The notes under the pieces: generated by a model
What the model was told of the DNA's origin: nothing
Seen by the model: the letters and a program-made list of their open reading frames with translations, nothing else
Database searches by the model: none
Part shown: positions 1-5,832 of the stretch, in pieces
How the letters are laid out: each line of letters opens with the position of its first letter
Numbering within the stretch: position 1 is the stretch's first letter
Assembly: GCA_937907525.1 (NCBI GenBank)
Contig: CALCIB010000324.1
Span: 1 to 9,241 of the forward strand
Length of the DNA stretch: 9,241 nt
From: an uncultured Planctomycetales bacterium
Lineage (GTDB): Bacteria > Planctomycetota > Planctomycetia > Isosphaerales > Isosphaeraceae
Reading direction: 5' to 3'
Made by a program: the position numbers and the translations under genes

Positions 1-149
1 TTGAAGCCGACGGTCCCCGACGAGGCCCAGCAGAGGGCGTCGCCGTTGGGGTCGGCGATCGTCACGGTCGTGTTGTTGAACGTCGCCTTGATATGCACGA
101 CCGCGCGACTGACGTTGCGCCGCGTCTTCCGCTTCTTGGCCTTCGCCAC
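1..149 (-). CDS. rpsK: 30S ribosomal protein S11 (N-terminal part; gene continues beyond window)
   Basis: S11 is a platform protein of the small subunit that contacts the mRNA near the Shine-Dalgarno helix at the exit site. Only 49 codons plus two bases lie in the window. They read MAKAKKRKTRRNVSRAVVHI, then KATFNNTTVTIADPNGDALCWASSGTVGF, which is the typical basic N-terminus followed by the conserved first strands, including the FNNT and SSG motifs. The start is a GTG with AGGAG at 160-164, ten bases upstream, and gives the normal N-terminus. Its place after rpsM is the usual alpha-operon order; rpsD, rpoA and rplQ would be expected next but are outside the window. Confidence 0.96.
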   Translation of the reverse strand, partial: MAKAKKRKTRRNVSRAVVHIKATFNNTTVTIADPNGDALCWASSGTVGF

Positions 150-178
150 GGGTCTTTCGCTCCTGGTCCGCCTTGGTT

Positions 179-191
179 CGTTGACTCAACG
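179..191. repeat. 13-bp dyad cgttga-n-tcaacg before rpsK
   Basis: The arms cgttga (179-184) and tcaacg (186-191) are exact inverted repeats around one central base. The site is less GC-rich than the flanks and sits 15 bases upstream of the rpsK ribosome binding site. A one-base loop is poor for an RNA hairpin, so if it has a function a DNA-binding dimer site is more likely. No promoter was recognised beside it. Confidence 0.4.
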
Positions 192-198
192 TCGCGGC

Positions 199-215
199 CG
201 GGCGCCCCGCGCCCG
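199..215 (-). repeat. Stem-loop in the rpsM-rpsK spacer
   Basis: Arms cgggcgc (199-205) and gcgcccg (209-215) form a perfect 7-bp stem with a GGG loop in the RNA. It lies 35 bases upstream of the rpsK ribosome binding site. In the same spacer are a 12-bp palindrome, cggtcgcgaccg (248-259), and the dyad below. No U-tract is seen. Confidence 0.55.
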
Positions 216-279
216 TCCGTCTCGATTCGATCCGCCGCCGCTCCGCCCGGTCGCGACCGCCGTCGGCCGCCGGGGCGGC

Positions 280-663
280 TCAGCGCATTTCCTTGACGCC
301 CTTCTTGCCGGCGACCGTCTTCCGGGGCCCCTTGCGGGTGCGGGCGTTGGTCCTGGTCCGCTGGCCGCGGACGGGGAGGCCCTTGCGGTGCCGAAGGCCG
401 CGGTAGCAGCCGATCTCGCGGAGCCGGCCGATGTTCTGCTGCACCTGGCGGCGCAGTTGGCCCTCCACGACGTATTCGTTGTCCAGCAGGTTCGCCAGCC
501 TGGCCAGCTCGTCCTCGGTCAGGTCGCGGGCGCGCTTCTCCGGGTCGATCCCCGCCCGCTCGCAGATCTGGTCCGCGAGGAACGGGCCGATCCCGTAGAT
601 GTAACGCAGCGAGATCACCGTCCGCTTGTCGTTGGGGATGTCCACGCCCAGGATACGAGGCAT
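280..663 (-). CDS. rpsM: 30S ribosomal protein S13
   Basis: S13 sits at the top of the small-subunit head, contacts P-site tRNA through its C-terminal tail and forms intersubunit bridges with L5. The 127-residue product has the normal length. It starts MPRILGVDIPNDKRTVISLRYIYGIG, with the helix-two-turn-helix region after it. The signature RGLRHRKGLPVRGQ (88-101) is followed by the basic tail RTRTNARTRKGPRKTVAGKK. The open frame continues upstream to 915, but that part is the shadow of rpmJ. The ATG at 663 has GGAG nine bases upstream and gives the standard N-terminus. TGA stop. rpsK follows after 130 bases. Confidence 0.98.
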   Translation of the reverse strand: MPRILGVDIPNDKRTVISLRYIYGIGPFLADQICERAGIDPEKRARDLTEDELARLANLLDNEYVVEGQLRRQVQQNIGRLREIGCYRGLRHRKGLPVRGQRTRTNARTRKGPRKTVAGKKGVKEMR

Positions 664-724
664 TAAATCGGTCTCCGTCGCTCGCGCTGGTCCTACCGGG
701 GGGGGGCGGCCGATCCGCCGCTCG

Positions 725-747
725 CGCCGGGGCCCTCCGCCCCGGCG
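725..747 (-). repeat. Strong stem-loop with GGAGG loop between rpmJ and rpsM
   Basis: Arms cgccggggc (725-733) and gccccggcg (739-747) form a perfect 9-bp all-GC stem. The five-base loop reads GGAGG in the transcript, a perfect Shine-Dalgarno core shown in a hairpin loop with no start codon at a useful distance. The hairpin starts 11 bases after the rpmJ stop. No U-tract follows. Confidence 0.7.
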
Positions 748-758
748 GTCGGGCGTCC

Positions 759-875
759 TCAGCCCTGGCGCTGCTTGTGCCGGGGGTTGGAGGGGCAGAT
801 CACCAGGACCTTGCCCGCCCGCCGGACGATCTTGCAGCTCTCGCAAATCCGCTTCACGCTCGATCGCACTTTCAT
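759..875 (-). CDS. rpmJ: 50S ribosomal protein L36, zinc-binding form
   Basis: L36 is the smallest ribosomal protein and stabilises 23S rRNA structure late in large-subunit assembly. The reading frame from the ATG at 875 gives 38 residues that match the family from end to end: MKVRSSVKRICESCKIVRR, then KVLVICPSNPRHKQRQG. The zinc ligands are Cys11, Cys14, Cys27 and His33, so this is the zinc-containing form. The gene is short and shadowed by a longer frame that runs through from rpsM, and is easily missed. The ribosome binding site is weak (AAGG, about 11 bases upstream). TGA stop. It follows the long leader and precedes rpsM by 95 bases, which makes it the first gene of the alpha-type operon here. 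Confidence 0.96.
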   Translation of the reverse strand: MKVRSSVKRICESCKIVRRAGKVLVICPSNPRHKQRQG

Positions 876-914
876 GGCCGTCGCCGCCTTCGTCTCGGTC
901 CGTCTTGCTGGTCA

Positions 915-950
915 CGCCGCGGCGCCGCGCCGGTGGCCGCCGCCGCGGCG
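915..950 (-). repeat. Large hairpin in the rpmJ leader
   Basis: The ten-base palindrome cgccgcggcg occurs at 915-924 and again at 941-950. Because each copy is its own reverse complement, the pair can form a 10-bp stem around a 16-base GC-rich loop. It lies 39 bases upstream of the rpmJ start codon in a leader that otherwise has only a weak ribosome binding site. It could be part of a regulatory RNA structure or be a simple consequence of high GC. Confidence 0.55.
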
Positions 951-1142
951 GGGCCGTCCGTCGTCGGGAAGGGCCCGGCGCGACGCCGACCCGGGATCGA
1001 CGCGGTCGCGTTCCGCCGAAACGCCCAGGGGCGGCCGACGGTCCCGAACCGCGATCAACGTCTTCGCGCCGTCCGCCGACCGCCGGCGCCTTTGGTGGGG
1101 AGCGGGCGCGGCCTCGCGGTCGGGGCGATGTGGGATTCGATC

Positions 1143-1171
1143 ATCCTACCGTTCCAAGGCCGTCTTCGCAA
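1143..1171 (-). promoter_or_regulatory. Sigma-70-type promoter for the rpmJ-rpsM-rpsK unit
   Basis: On the minus strand, TTGCGA (1171-1166) and TAGGAT (1148-1143) are separated by exactly 17 bases, matching TTGACA and TATAAT at four of six positions each. The local sequence is less GC-rich than its surroundings. Transcription would begin near 1137-1136, giving a leader of about 260 bases before rpmJ. A direct repeat (GGCCTTG followed by GAA) overlaps the -35 box and recurs 14 bases downstream. Prediction by eye only. Confidence 0.55.
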
Positions 1172-1250
1172 GGCCCCTCGCGGTCCTTTCGTCAAGATTG
1201 TTTCGACGTCCTCCGCGACCGCCCGTCGGCGCCTCCCGTCCGACCGTCGT

Positions 1251-2156
1251 TCACGGCAGGGTGAGGATCTCGGGGCCGTCGGCGGTGATGGCGATCGTGT
1301 GTTCGAAGTGGGCGCTGGGGCGACGGTCCTTGGTCTCGACCGTCCAGCCGTCGTCGAGCGTCCGGACCTCCTTGGCCCCCATCGCGACCATCGGCTCGAC
1401 GGCCAGGACCACGCCCGGCTCCAGCCGGATGTCGTGCTTCCGAAGCGCCTTGCTGACGAAGTTGGGGACCTGGGGCTCCTCGTGCATGTCCTTGCCGATG
1501 CCGTGGCCGACGAAGTTCTCGATCACCGAGAATCCCTGGCTGCGGACGTATTGTTCCATCAGGGTCGCGACCTCCGACCACCATCGGCAGCGGCCCATGG
1601 CGCGGACGGCGAGCTGGAGGACGTCGGCGGTCGCGTCCAGGAGCTTTCGGACTTCCGGCGCCACCGGGCCGACGGCCCAGGTGAAGGCCGAGTCGCCGCA
1701 CCAGCCGTCGAGCCGGCAGCCGGTGTCCACGGCCACCACGTCCCCGGCCTTCAGGGGCCGCTTGTTGGGGATCCCGTGGACGACCTGCTCGTTGACGCTG
1801 GAGCAGATCACCGCCGGGAACGGCGGCTTCCCCTTGGTCGAGCAGGGGTAGTTGAGAAAGAGCGGCTCGGCCCCGGCCTCGCGGAAGACCGCGGCCACGG
1901 CCGCGTCGAGATCGGCGGTGGTCGCGCCGGGGACCACCAGGACGCGGGCCGCCTCGTGCGCGCGGGCCACCAGCCGTCCGGCCTCGCGCATCAGGGCGAT
2001 CTCGCGGGGGCTCTTGAGCTGGACCGTCGACGGCCGGCGGGTCGATGGCGGGGCCTCGGCCGGCTTCGACCCGGCGACCCCTCCCGGGCGGCGCGCCGCG
2101 GCGGCGAGGAACGACGGCAGCGAGGGGCGGCGGCCGGGGCCGCGATGCGTTGACAC
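1251..2156 (-). CDS. map: Type I methionine aminopeptidase with N-terminal extension
   Basis: This metalloenzyme removes the initiator methionine from nascent proteins as they leave the ribosome. The catalytic domain begins near residue 45 (VQLKSPREIALMREAGRLV). All expected active-site residues are present: His127, the metal ligands Asp144 and Asp155 (VAVDTG and CGDSAF), His218 (GHGIGKDMHEEPQVP), Glu254 (AVEPM) and Glu285 (FEHT). Spacings between them match E. coli MAP except for three extra residues between His218 and Glu254. The GTG start has a perfect GGAGGAG (2165-2171) eight bases upstream, which supports the long form of 301 residues. The first 44 residues are Pro/Arg/Ala-rich with a PxxP motif (P11-S-L-P14) and no in-frame alternative start near the core. 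It is 19 bases from secY; TGA stop. Confidence 0.96.
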   Translation of the reverse strand: MSTHRGPGRRPSLPSFLAAAARRPGGVAGSKPAEAPPSTRRPSTVQLKSPREIALMREAGRLVARAHEAARVLVVPGATTADLDAAVAAVFREAGAEPLFLNYPCSTKGKPPFPAVICSSVNEQVVHGIPNKRPLKAGDVVAVDTGCRLDGWCGDSAFTWAVGPVAPEVRKLLDATADVLQLAVRAMGRCRWWSEVATLMEQYVRSQGFSVIENFVGHGIGKDMHEEPQVPNFVSKALRKHDIRLEPGVVLAVEPMVAMGAKEVRTLDDGWTVETKDRRPSAHFEHTIAITADGPEILTLP

Positions 2157-2175
2157 GACGCGCTCTCCTCCGGCC

Positions 2176-3549
2176 TCACTTGCGGTTGACGAGGCCGGCG
2201 TAGTTCCGCATGACCAGGTGGCTGTCGATCTTCTGCACCACGTCGAGGGCGACGCTCACGACGATCAAGAGCCCCGTCCCGCCGAAGAACTGGGCGACGG
2301 TGAAGTCGACGTTCAGGAAGTTCTGCACCAGGGACGGCACCACCGCCACCACCGACAGGAACGCCGCGCCGACGTAGGTGATCCGGAACATCACCTTCTC
2401 CAGGTACTCCTCGGTCCGCTTCCCCGGGCGGTATCCCGGAATGAAGCTGCCGTAGTCCTTGAGGTTGTCGGCCATGTCCTTGGGGTTGAAGGTGATCGCC
2501 ACCCAGAAATAGCAGAAGAAGTAGATCAGGATGATGTTGCAGAGCGTGTACAGGTAGCCCTGGCGTTGGAACGAGTCGGCCAGGTCCTGGATCACGGTCG
2601 CGAACGTGGCCCCCAGGCTCGATCCGTCGGTCTTCAGCGCGGCCATCGAGCTCGCCAGGCCGTTGAGGACCAGGGACGGAAAGATCAGGAGGCTGGACGC
2701 GAAGATGATCGGCATGACGCCCCCCTGGTTGACCCGGAGGGGGAGGAACTGGCGGCTGCCGCCGAAGACCCGTCGGCCGCGGACGTGCTTGGCCGATTGG
2801 GTCGGGATCCGTCGCTGGCTCTCCGTGAACGCGACCACGCCGATCACCACCGCCACGAACAGGCCCGCCAGGATCGTCAACTGGATGATCCCCAGCTTCC
2901 CCTGCTCGGGCGTCAGCTTGGTCGAGGCGTTGGCCCACAACCCTTGAAGGGCGACCGGGAACCGCGAGAGAATCCCCGCCATGATCAAGAGGCTGATCCC
3001 GTTGCCGATGCCGTACTCGTCGATCTGCTCGCCGACCCACATCAAGAACACCGTGCCGGCGGTCATGATGCAGACGCTGACCAGGCCGTGCCACATGTCG
3101 CGGTACTGCGGCAGGACCACGCCCATCTGGTCGCTCATCATGTACTGGACCCAGAACGCCGATTGCACGAAGCAGAGGGCGACCGTCGAGTACCGCGTGT
3201 ACTCGTTGATCCGCTTCCGGCCGCTCTCCCCCTCCTTCTGCATCGCCTCCAGGGCGGGGACGACGCTCCCCAGAAGTTGGAAGATGATCGACGCGGAGAT
3301 GTAGGGCATGATCCCCAGGCCGAAGATCGTGCTCATGCCGATCGACGTGCCGCCGAACATGGCGACCGTGCCGAAGACCTTGCCCGCGGCGTTGGTGCTG
3401 AGCTGCTCCTCCCAGGCGGCCAACTGCGCCTGGTTGACGATCGGCAGCGGGATGTAGAAGCCGACCCGGTACACGGCCAGGAGCAGCGCGGTGAAGAGGA
3501 TCTTCCGCCGCAATTCCGGGATCTTGAAGATGGTCGTCAGCTTGTCCAC
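2176..3549 (-). CDS. secY: Preprotein translocase channel subunit SecY
   Basis: SecY is the pore of the SecYEG complex in the inner membrane, through which unfolded proteins are exported or inserted. The product has 457 residues (family about 430-460). Ten hydrophobic segments are seen near residues 17-38, 68-100, 121-141, 155-173, 182-203, 220-241, 277-300, 331-353, 388-405 and 420-437. Motifs include the N-terminal IFKIPELRRKILFT, EGESGRKRINEYTRYST (106-122), ESQRRIPTQSAKHVRGRR (243-260) and the cytosolic loop GYRPGKRTEEYLEKVM (372-387), where Arg374 matches the essential Arg357 of E. coli. I chose the GTG at 3549: it has GGAG at 3559-3562 with nine-base spacing and gives the standard N-terminus. 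An ATG at 3663 would add 38 low-complexity residues and lacks a ribosome binding site. TGA stop. Confidence 0.97.
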   Translation of the reverse strand: MDKLTTIFKIPELRRKILFTALLLAVYRVGFYIPLPIVNQAQLAAWEEQLSTNAAGKVFGTVAMFGGTSIGMSTIFGLGIMPYISASIIFQLLGSVVPALEAMQKEGESGRKRINEYTRYSTVALCFVQSAFWVQYMMSDQMGVVLPQYRDMWHGLVSVCIMTAGTVFLMWVGEQIDEYGIGNGISLLIMAGILSRFPVALQGLWANASTKLTPEQGKLGIIQLTILAGLFVAVVIGVVAFTESQRRIPTQSAKHVRGRRVFGGSRQFLPLRVNQGGVMPIIFASSLLIFPSLVLNGLASSMAALKTDGSSLGATFATVIQDLADSFQRQGYLYTLCNIILIYFFCYFWVAITFNPKDMADNLKDYGSFIPGYRPGKRTEEYLEKVMFRITYVGAAFLSVVAVVPSLVQNFLNVDFTVAQFFGGTGLLIVVSVALDVVQKIDSHLVMRNYAGLVNRK

Positions 3550-3700
3550 GCGCGAAAGCTCCGCTGGGGCCGTGGGTCGTCTTCGGGTCGTCTCGGTCCG
3601 ATCCGGGCGGCTCGGCCGGGGCCGGCGGTCGCGAGCGCCGCCGTCCCGCCTCGCGTCCCCCATAGGACGGCCGGGGGGGCGTCGCTCGCCGGCGGCGCGG
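3550..3700 (-). other. rplO-secY spacer, no gene recognised
   Basis: This 151-base stretch is very GC-rich. It is open in the secY frame from an ATG at 3663, but that extension is Arg/Pro-rich, matches nothing typical of SecY and has no ribosome binding site. A 5-bp stem (CGTCC / GGACG) and an imperfect long-range pairing (GCGAGCG with CGCTCGC) can be drawn. I see no convincing promoter or terminator. Confidence 0.5.
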
Positions 3701-4195
3701 TCAGGACTGGGTGGCCGCGGCGGCCTTGGGGGCGCCGCCCAGGTAGGGGACCGTGACGGCCTTGCCGCCGGCCGCCTCGAGCTTCTTGACGGCCGAGGCG
3801 CTGAACTTGGTGGCCCGGACCTCCAGCGCCTTGGTCGGCTCGCCCTCGCCCAGGACCTTGATCCCGTCGTGGTCGCGGCCCTTGACCAGCCCGACCTTGC
3901 GGAGGGCGGCCTCGTCGACGACGCCCGGCTCGGTGAAGACCGCGTCGACGTCGACCAGGTTGACGATGGCGTAGCTCTTCTTGAACGGGCCGTTCTCGAA
4001 CCCCCGCTTGGGGATCCGCCGGGCCAGGATGATCTGGCCCCCCTCGAAGAGGGCGGCGATCTTGAAGCCCTGGCGGGACGAGTGTCCCTTGTGCCCCTTG
4101 CCGGCGGTCTTGCCGTGGCCGGAGCCGACGCCGCGGCCGACGCGCTTCCGCTTCTTGCGGCGATGAATCCCCTGGCTGACGTCGTGCAGTTGCAT
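3701..4195 (-). CDS. rplO: 50S ribosomal protein L15
   Basis: L15 is a late-assembly large-subunit protein whose extended N-terminal arm threads through 23S rRNA. The 164-residue product (family about 144-165) begins MQLHDVSQGIHRRKKRKRVG, followed by the Gly-rich arm GRGVGSGHGKTAGKGHKGHS (20-39) and IPKRGF (61-66). The globular domain ends with the conserved GIKVLGEGEPTKALEVRATKF region (111-131) and SAVKKLEAAGGKAVTV. The final residues are an Ala-rich tail. The ATG overlaps the rpsE stop by one base, and its GGGGAG ribosome binding site lies inside the end of rpsE. A longer open frame upstream is a shadow of rpsE. TGA stop; 151 bases separate it from secY. Confidence 0.97.
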   Translation of the reverse strand: MQLHDVSQGIHRRKKRKRVGRGVGSGHGKTAGKGHKGHSSRQGFKIAALFEGGQIILARRIPKRGFENGPFKKSYAIVNLVDVDAVFTEPGVVDEAALRKVGLVKGRDHDGIKVLGEGEPTKALEVRATKFSASAVKKLEAAGGKAVTVPYLGGAPKAAAATQS

Positions 4196-4698
4196 CAGAT
4201 CTCGACTCCCCGGAGGCGGGCGACCTCTTCCTTGGTGCGGAGCTGGCCCAGGCCCTGGATGGCGGCCTTGACCAGGTTGAGTTTGTTGGTCGACCCGAGG
4301 CTCTTGGTCAGGACGTCCTTGATCCCCGCCGCCTCGACCACCGACCGGACGGCGCCGCCGGCGATCACGCCGGTGCCGGGGCTGGCGGGCAGCATCAGCA
4401 CCCGGGCGGCGCCGAAGCGGCCGACCACCGCGTGCGGGATCGTGGTCCCCCGCAACTGGACCGACTTCATCTGCTTGTGGGCGTCCTTGACGCCCTTCTC
4501 GACGGCGGGGGGCACCTCGTTGGCCTTGCCGTAGCCCCAGCTCACCTGGCCGCGGCCGTTGCCGACCACCACCAGCGCGTTGAAGCTGAAGCGACGGCCG
4601 CCCTTGACCACCGCCGCGCAGCGGCGGATCGAGACGACGCTCTCCGTCCATTCGCCGCGGTCGCGGTCGCGGTCCCGTCTACGGCTGTCGGTCGACAC
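4195..4698 (-). CDS. rpsE: 30S ribosomal protein S5
   Basis: S5 lies at the mRNA entry site of the small subunit and affects decoding accuracy and helicase action; its N-terminal loop is the site of spectinomycin resistance mutations. The product has 167 residues. The dsRBD-like N-terminal domain holds the loop VVKGGRRFSFNALVVVGNG (30-48), with Lys32 and Gly33 matching the spectinomycin-region KGG of E. coli. The C-terminal domain holds PASPGTGVIAGGAVR (104-118) and GSTNKLNLVKA (135-145). GTG start, supported by TAGGAG (4708-4713) with nine-base spacing. The first 15 residues are an Arg/Asp-rich run. The TGA stop shares its A with the rplO ATG (TGATG), so the two genes are probably translationally coupled. 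No rpmD lies between them. Confidence 0.97.
   Translation of the reverse strand: MSTDSRRRDRDRDRGEWTESVVSIRRCAAVVKGGRRFSFNALVVVGNGRGQVSWGYGKANEVPPAVEKGVKDAHKQMKSVQLRGTTIPHAVVGRFGAARVLMLPASPGTGVIAGGAVRSVVEAAGIKDVLTKSLGSTNKLNLVKAAIQGLGQLRTKEEVARLRGVEI
4657..4674 (-). repeat. Three tandem gcggtc hexamers inside rpsE
   Basis: Three perfect copies of gcggtc sit in the 5' end of rpsE and encode the alternating Arg-Asp run near residues 8-14. Short in-frame hexamer repeats expand or shrink easily by slippage without breaking the frame, so the length of this charged N-terminus may vary between strains. Confidence 0.7.
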
Positions 4699-4750
4699 GG
4701 GGGGATGCTCCTATCGGTCTGTCTGCCACCAGTATGACGCGCCGGGCCCG

Positions 4751-4770
4751 CCCCGACGAGGGCGTCGGGG
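4751..4770 (-). repeat. Strong stem-loop directly after the rplR stop codon
   Basis: Arms ccccgacg (4751-4758) and cgtcgggg (4763-4770) form a perfect 8-bp stem with a four-base loop (CCCT in the RNA). It begins at the base next to the rplR stop codon. The bases that follow in the transcript are GC-rich (CGGGCCCGG), so an intrinsic terminator is unlikely. It could protect the upstream message from 3' decay or partly uncouple rplR and rpsE expression. Confidence 0.7.
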
Positions 4771-5148
4771 TCAAAACCTCAGGCCGGCCTCGCGGGCGGC
4801 GGTCGCCAGCGCCTCGACCCGGCCGTGATACTTGTAGCCGCGGCGGTCGAAGCAGACCTTCTCCACCCCGGCCTTCCGCGCCCGGTCGGCCACCATCCGG
4901 CCGACGATCGTCGCGGCGGCCTTGTTGCCGCCGTACTTGACCTCGGCCTTGACCTCCGGATCGACGGTGCTCGCCTGCGCCAGGGTCCGGCCCGCCTGGT
5001 CGTCGACGATCTGGGCGTAGATGTGCTTGGAGCTGCGGAAGACGGCCAGCCGGGGACGCTCCGGCGTGCCGTCGAGCCGCTTGCGGACCCGGCGCTGGCG
5101 ACGCAGCCGGCGGGTTTGGACCAGCAGGTGGTGGTTGGCGATGTCCAC
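4771..5148 (-). CDS. rplR: 50S ribosomal protein L18
   Basis: L18 binds 5S rRNA with L5 and helps form the central protuberance. The 125-residue product contains RPRLAVFRSSKHIYAQIVDD (31-50), AQASTVD, YGGNKAAATIVGRMVADRA and the diagnostic C-terminus FDRRGYKYHGRVEALATAAREAGLRF-type ending, which stops at the family's usual Phe. The N-terminus is strongly basic (RRLRRQRRVRKR, 13-24), as expected for the rRNA-binding tail. The start is a GTG, supported by GAGAGGA at 5157-5163 with 8-base spacing and by the family length (about 117-122). TGA stop. rpsE follows after 72 bases that hold a clear stem-loop. Confidence 0.97.
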   Translation of the reverse strand: MDIANHHLLVQTRRLRRQRRVRKRLDGTPERPRLAVFRSSKHIYAQIVDDQAGRTLAQASTVDPEVKAEVKYGGNKAAATIVGRMVADRARKAGVEKVCFDRRGYKYHGRVEALATAAREAGLRF

Positions 5149-5167
5149 GGAATCGATCCTCTCGCTG

Positions 5168-5184
5168 GGGGCGGCCTCCGCCCC
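5168..5184 (-). repeat. Stem-loop upstream of the rplR ribosome binding site
   Basis: Arms ggggcgg (5168-5174) and ccgcccc (5178-5184) form a perfect 7-bp stem with a three-base loop. The stem ends four bases before the GAGAGGA ribosome binding site of rplR (5157-5163), the same distance as the hairpin before rpsN. It has no U-tract. A role in tuning rplR translation is possible but unproven. Confidence 0.6.
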
Positions 5185-5231
5185 GGTCCCGGTCTGGCTG
5201 GGTCTCTGGTCTCAAGTCCGTCCGCGGGGGC

Positions 5232-5783
5232 TCACTTGGAGCCGAACGCCTTGCCCGCCTTGCGACGGACGGCCTCGCCCTCGTAGCGGATCCCCTTGCC
5301 CTTGTACGGCTCCGGCGGCCGGACCCGGCGGACCTCGGCGGCGAACTGGCCGACCGCCTGCTTGTCCGCCCCGGTCACCGTGACGTGGGTCGCGTCGGGG
5401 ACCGTCACGGTCACCCCCTCGGGCGCCTCCAGCACCACCTGGTTGGCGTAACCCACCTGAAGGGCGATCACGTTCGCCTTCTTCAGCTGCGCCTGGTAGC
5501 CGACGCCGACGATCTCCAGCTTCCGGACGTAGCCCTCGGCCGCCCCCCGGACCATGTTGGCGACCAGGCTGCGGGTCAGCCCGTGGAGGGCGCGGCTTTG
5601 ACGCTCGTCGTCGCGGCGGGCGACGACGATCTCCTTCTTGGCCTCGTCGTAGCTCACGCTCACCTCGGGGCGGTGGGCGTAGCTCAGCCTCCCCTTGGGC
5701 CCCTCGACGACGACCGTCGAGTCGGCGACGGCGACTTTCACGTTGGCCGGCACGGCGACCGGCTTGCGACCGATGCGGGACAT
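5232..5783 (-). CDS. rplF: 50S ribosomal protein L6
   Basis: L6 lies at the base of the L7/L12 stalk near the sarcin-ricin loop and the factor-binding site. The 183-residue product matches the family length (about 177-180) and shows both repeated L6 domains. The N-terminal half has MSRIGRKPVAVP and VVVEGPKGRLS (24-34). The C-terminal half has LEIVGVGYQAQ (89-99) and the family signature PEPYKGKGIRYEGE (157-170). The start is ATG with GAGGA about ten bases upstream; TGA stop. It sits between rpsH and rplR, the standard spc order. Nothing in the sequence is unusual. Confidence 0.98.
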   Translation of the reverse strand: MSRIGRKPVAVPANVKVAVADSTVVVEGPKGRLSYAHRPEVSVSYDEAKKEIVVARRDDERQSRALHGLTRSLVANMVRGAAEGYVRKLEIVGVGYQAQLKKANVIALQVGYANQVVLEAPEGVTVTVPDATHVTVTGADKQAVGQFAAEVRRVRPPEPYKGKGIRYEGEAVRRKAGKAFGSK

Positions 5784-5832
5784 GGCTCCGTCTTCCTCGT
5801 TCTCGCGACCGCGTTGGAGGTTCGATCTCGGT

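Larger units (their letters stand above)
876..1250 (-). other. map-rpmJ intergenic region and rpmJ leader, no gene
   Basis: This 375-base gap is the longest in the window. In other bacteria infA or adk often lies near here, but no reading frame resembles either. The only ATG-started frame in the leader on the coding strand gives 28 unremarkable residues, and its ATG overlaps the promoter's -10 box. The region holds a promoter at 1143-1171, then about 260 bases of GC-rich sequence with palindromes that ends in a weakly marked rpmJ start. No U-tract terminator for map was found. Confidence 0.7.

Noticed and set aside
1..666. Plus-strand frame opposite rpsK and rpsM
   Set aside because: Antisense shadow of two certain ribosomal-protein genes; long open frames on the opposite strand are expected at this GC content.
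698..706. Run of nine G as a phase-variable tract
   Set aside because: It lies in the rpmJ-rpsM spacer, outside any coding frame and not within a recognised promoter; it is more likely a site of sequencing error than a switch.
664..915. Upstream extension of rpsM in frame to 915
   Set aside because: It runs across rpmJ in another frame; S13 has a standard N-terminus and ribosome binding site at 663.
1054..1146. 28-codon ATG frame in the rpmJ leader as a leader peptide
   Set aside because: Its ATG overlaps the -10 box, so it would not be on the transcript from that promoter, and no ribosome binding site or notable residues were seen.
876..1250. Hidden infA in the map-rpmJ gap
   Set aside because: Read in the coding-strand frames, no sequence like IF-1 was found and the only ATG frame stops after 28 codons.
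3550..3663. Longer secY starting at the ATG at 3663
   Set aside because: No ribosome binding site, low-complexity Arg/Pro-rich extension; the GTG at 3549 has GGAG and the family's normal N-terminus.
1852..3756. 634-codon open frame on the plus strand opposite secY and map
   Set aside because: It lies antisense to two certain genes, has a composition typical of shadow frames in high-GC DNA (runs of Asp, His, Arg, Glu) and no recognisable domain.
4699..4750. Promoter with CATACT as -10 before rpsE
   Set aside because: No acceptable -35 box lies 16-18 bases upstream; the match is too weak.
4751..4770. Intrinsic terminator after rplR
   Set aside because: The stem is good but no U-tract follows, and rpsE immediately downstream must be expressed.
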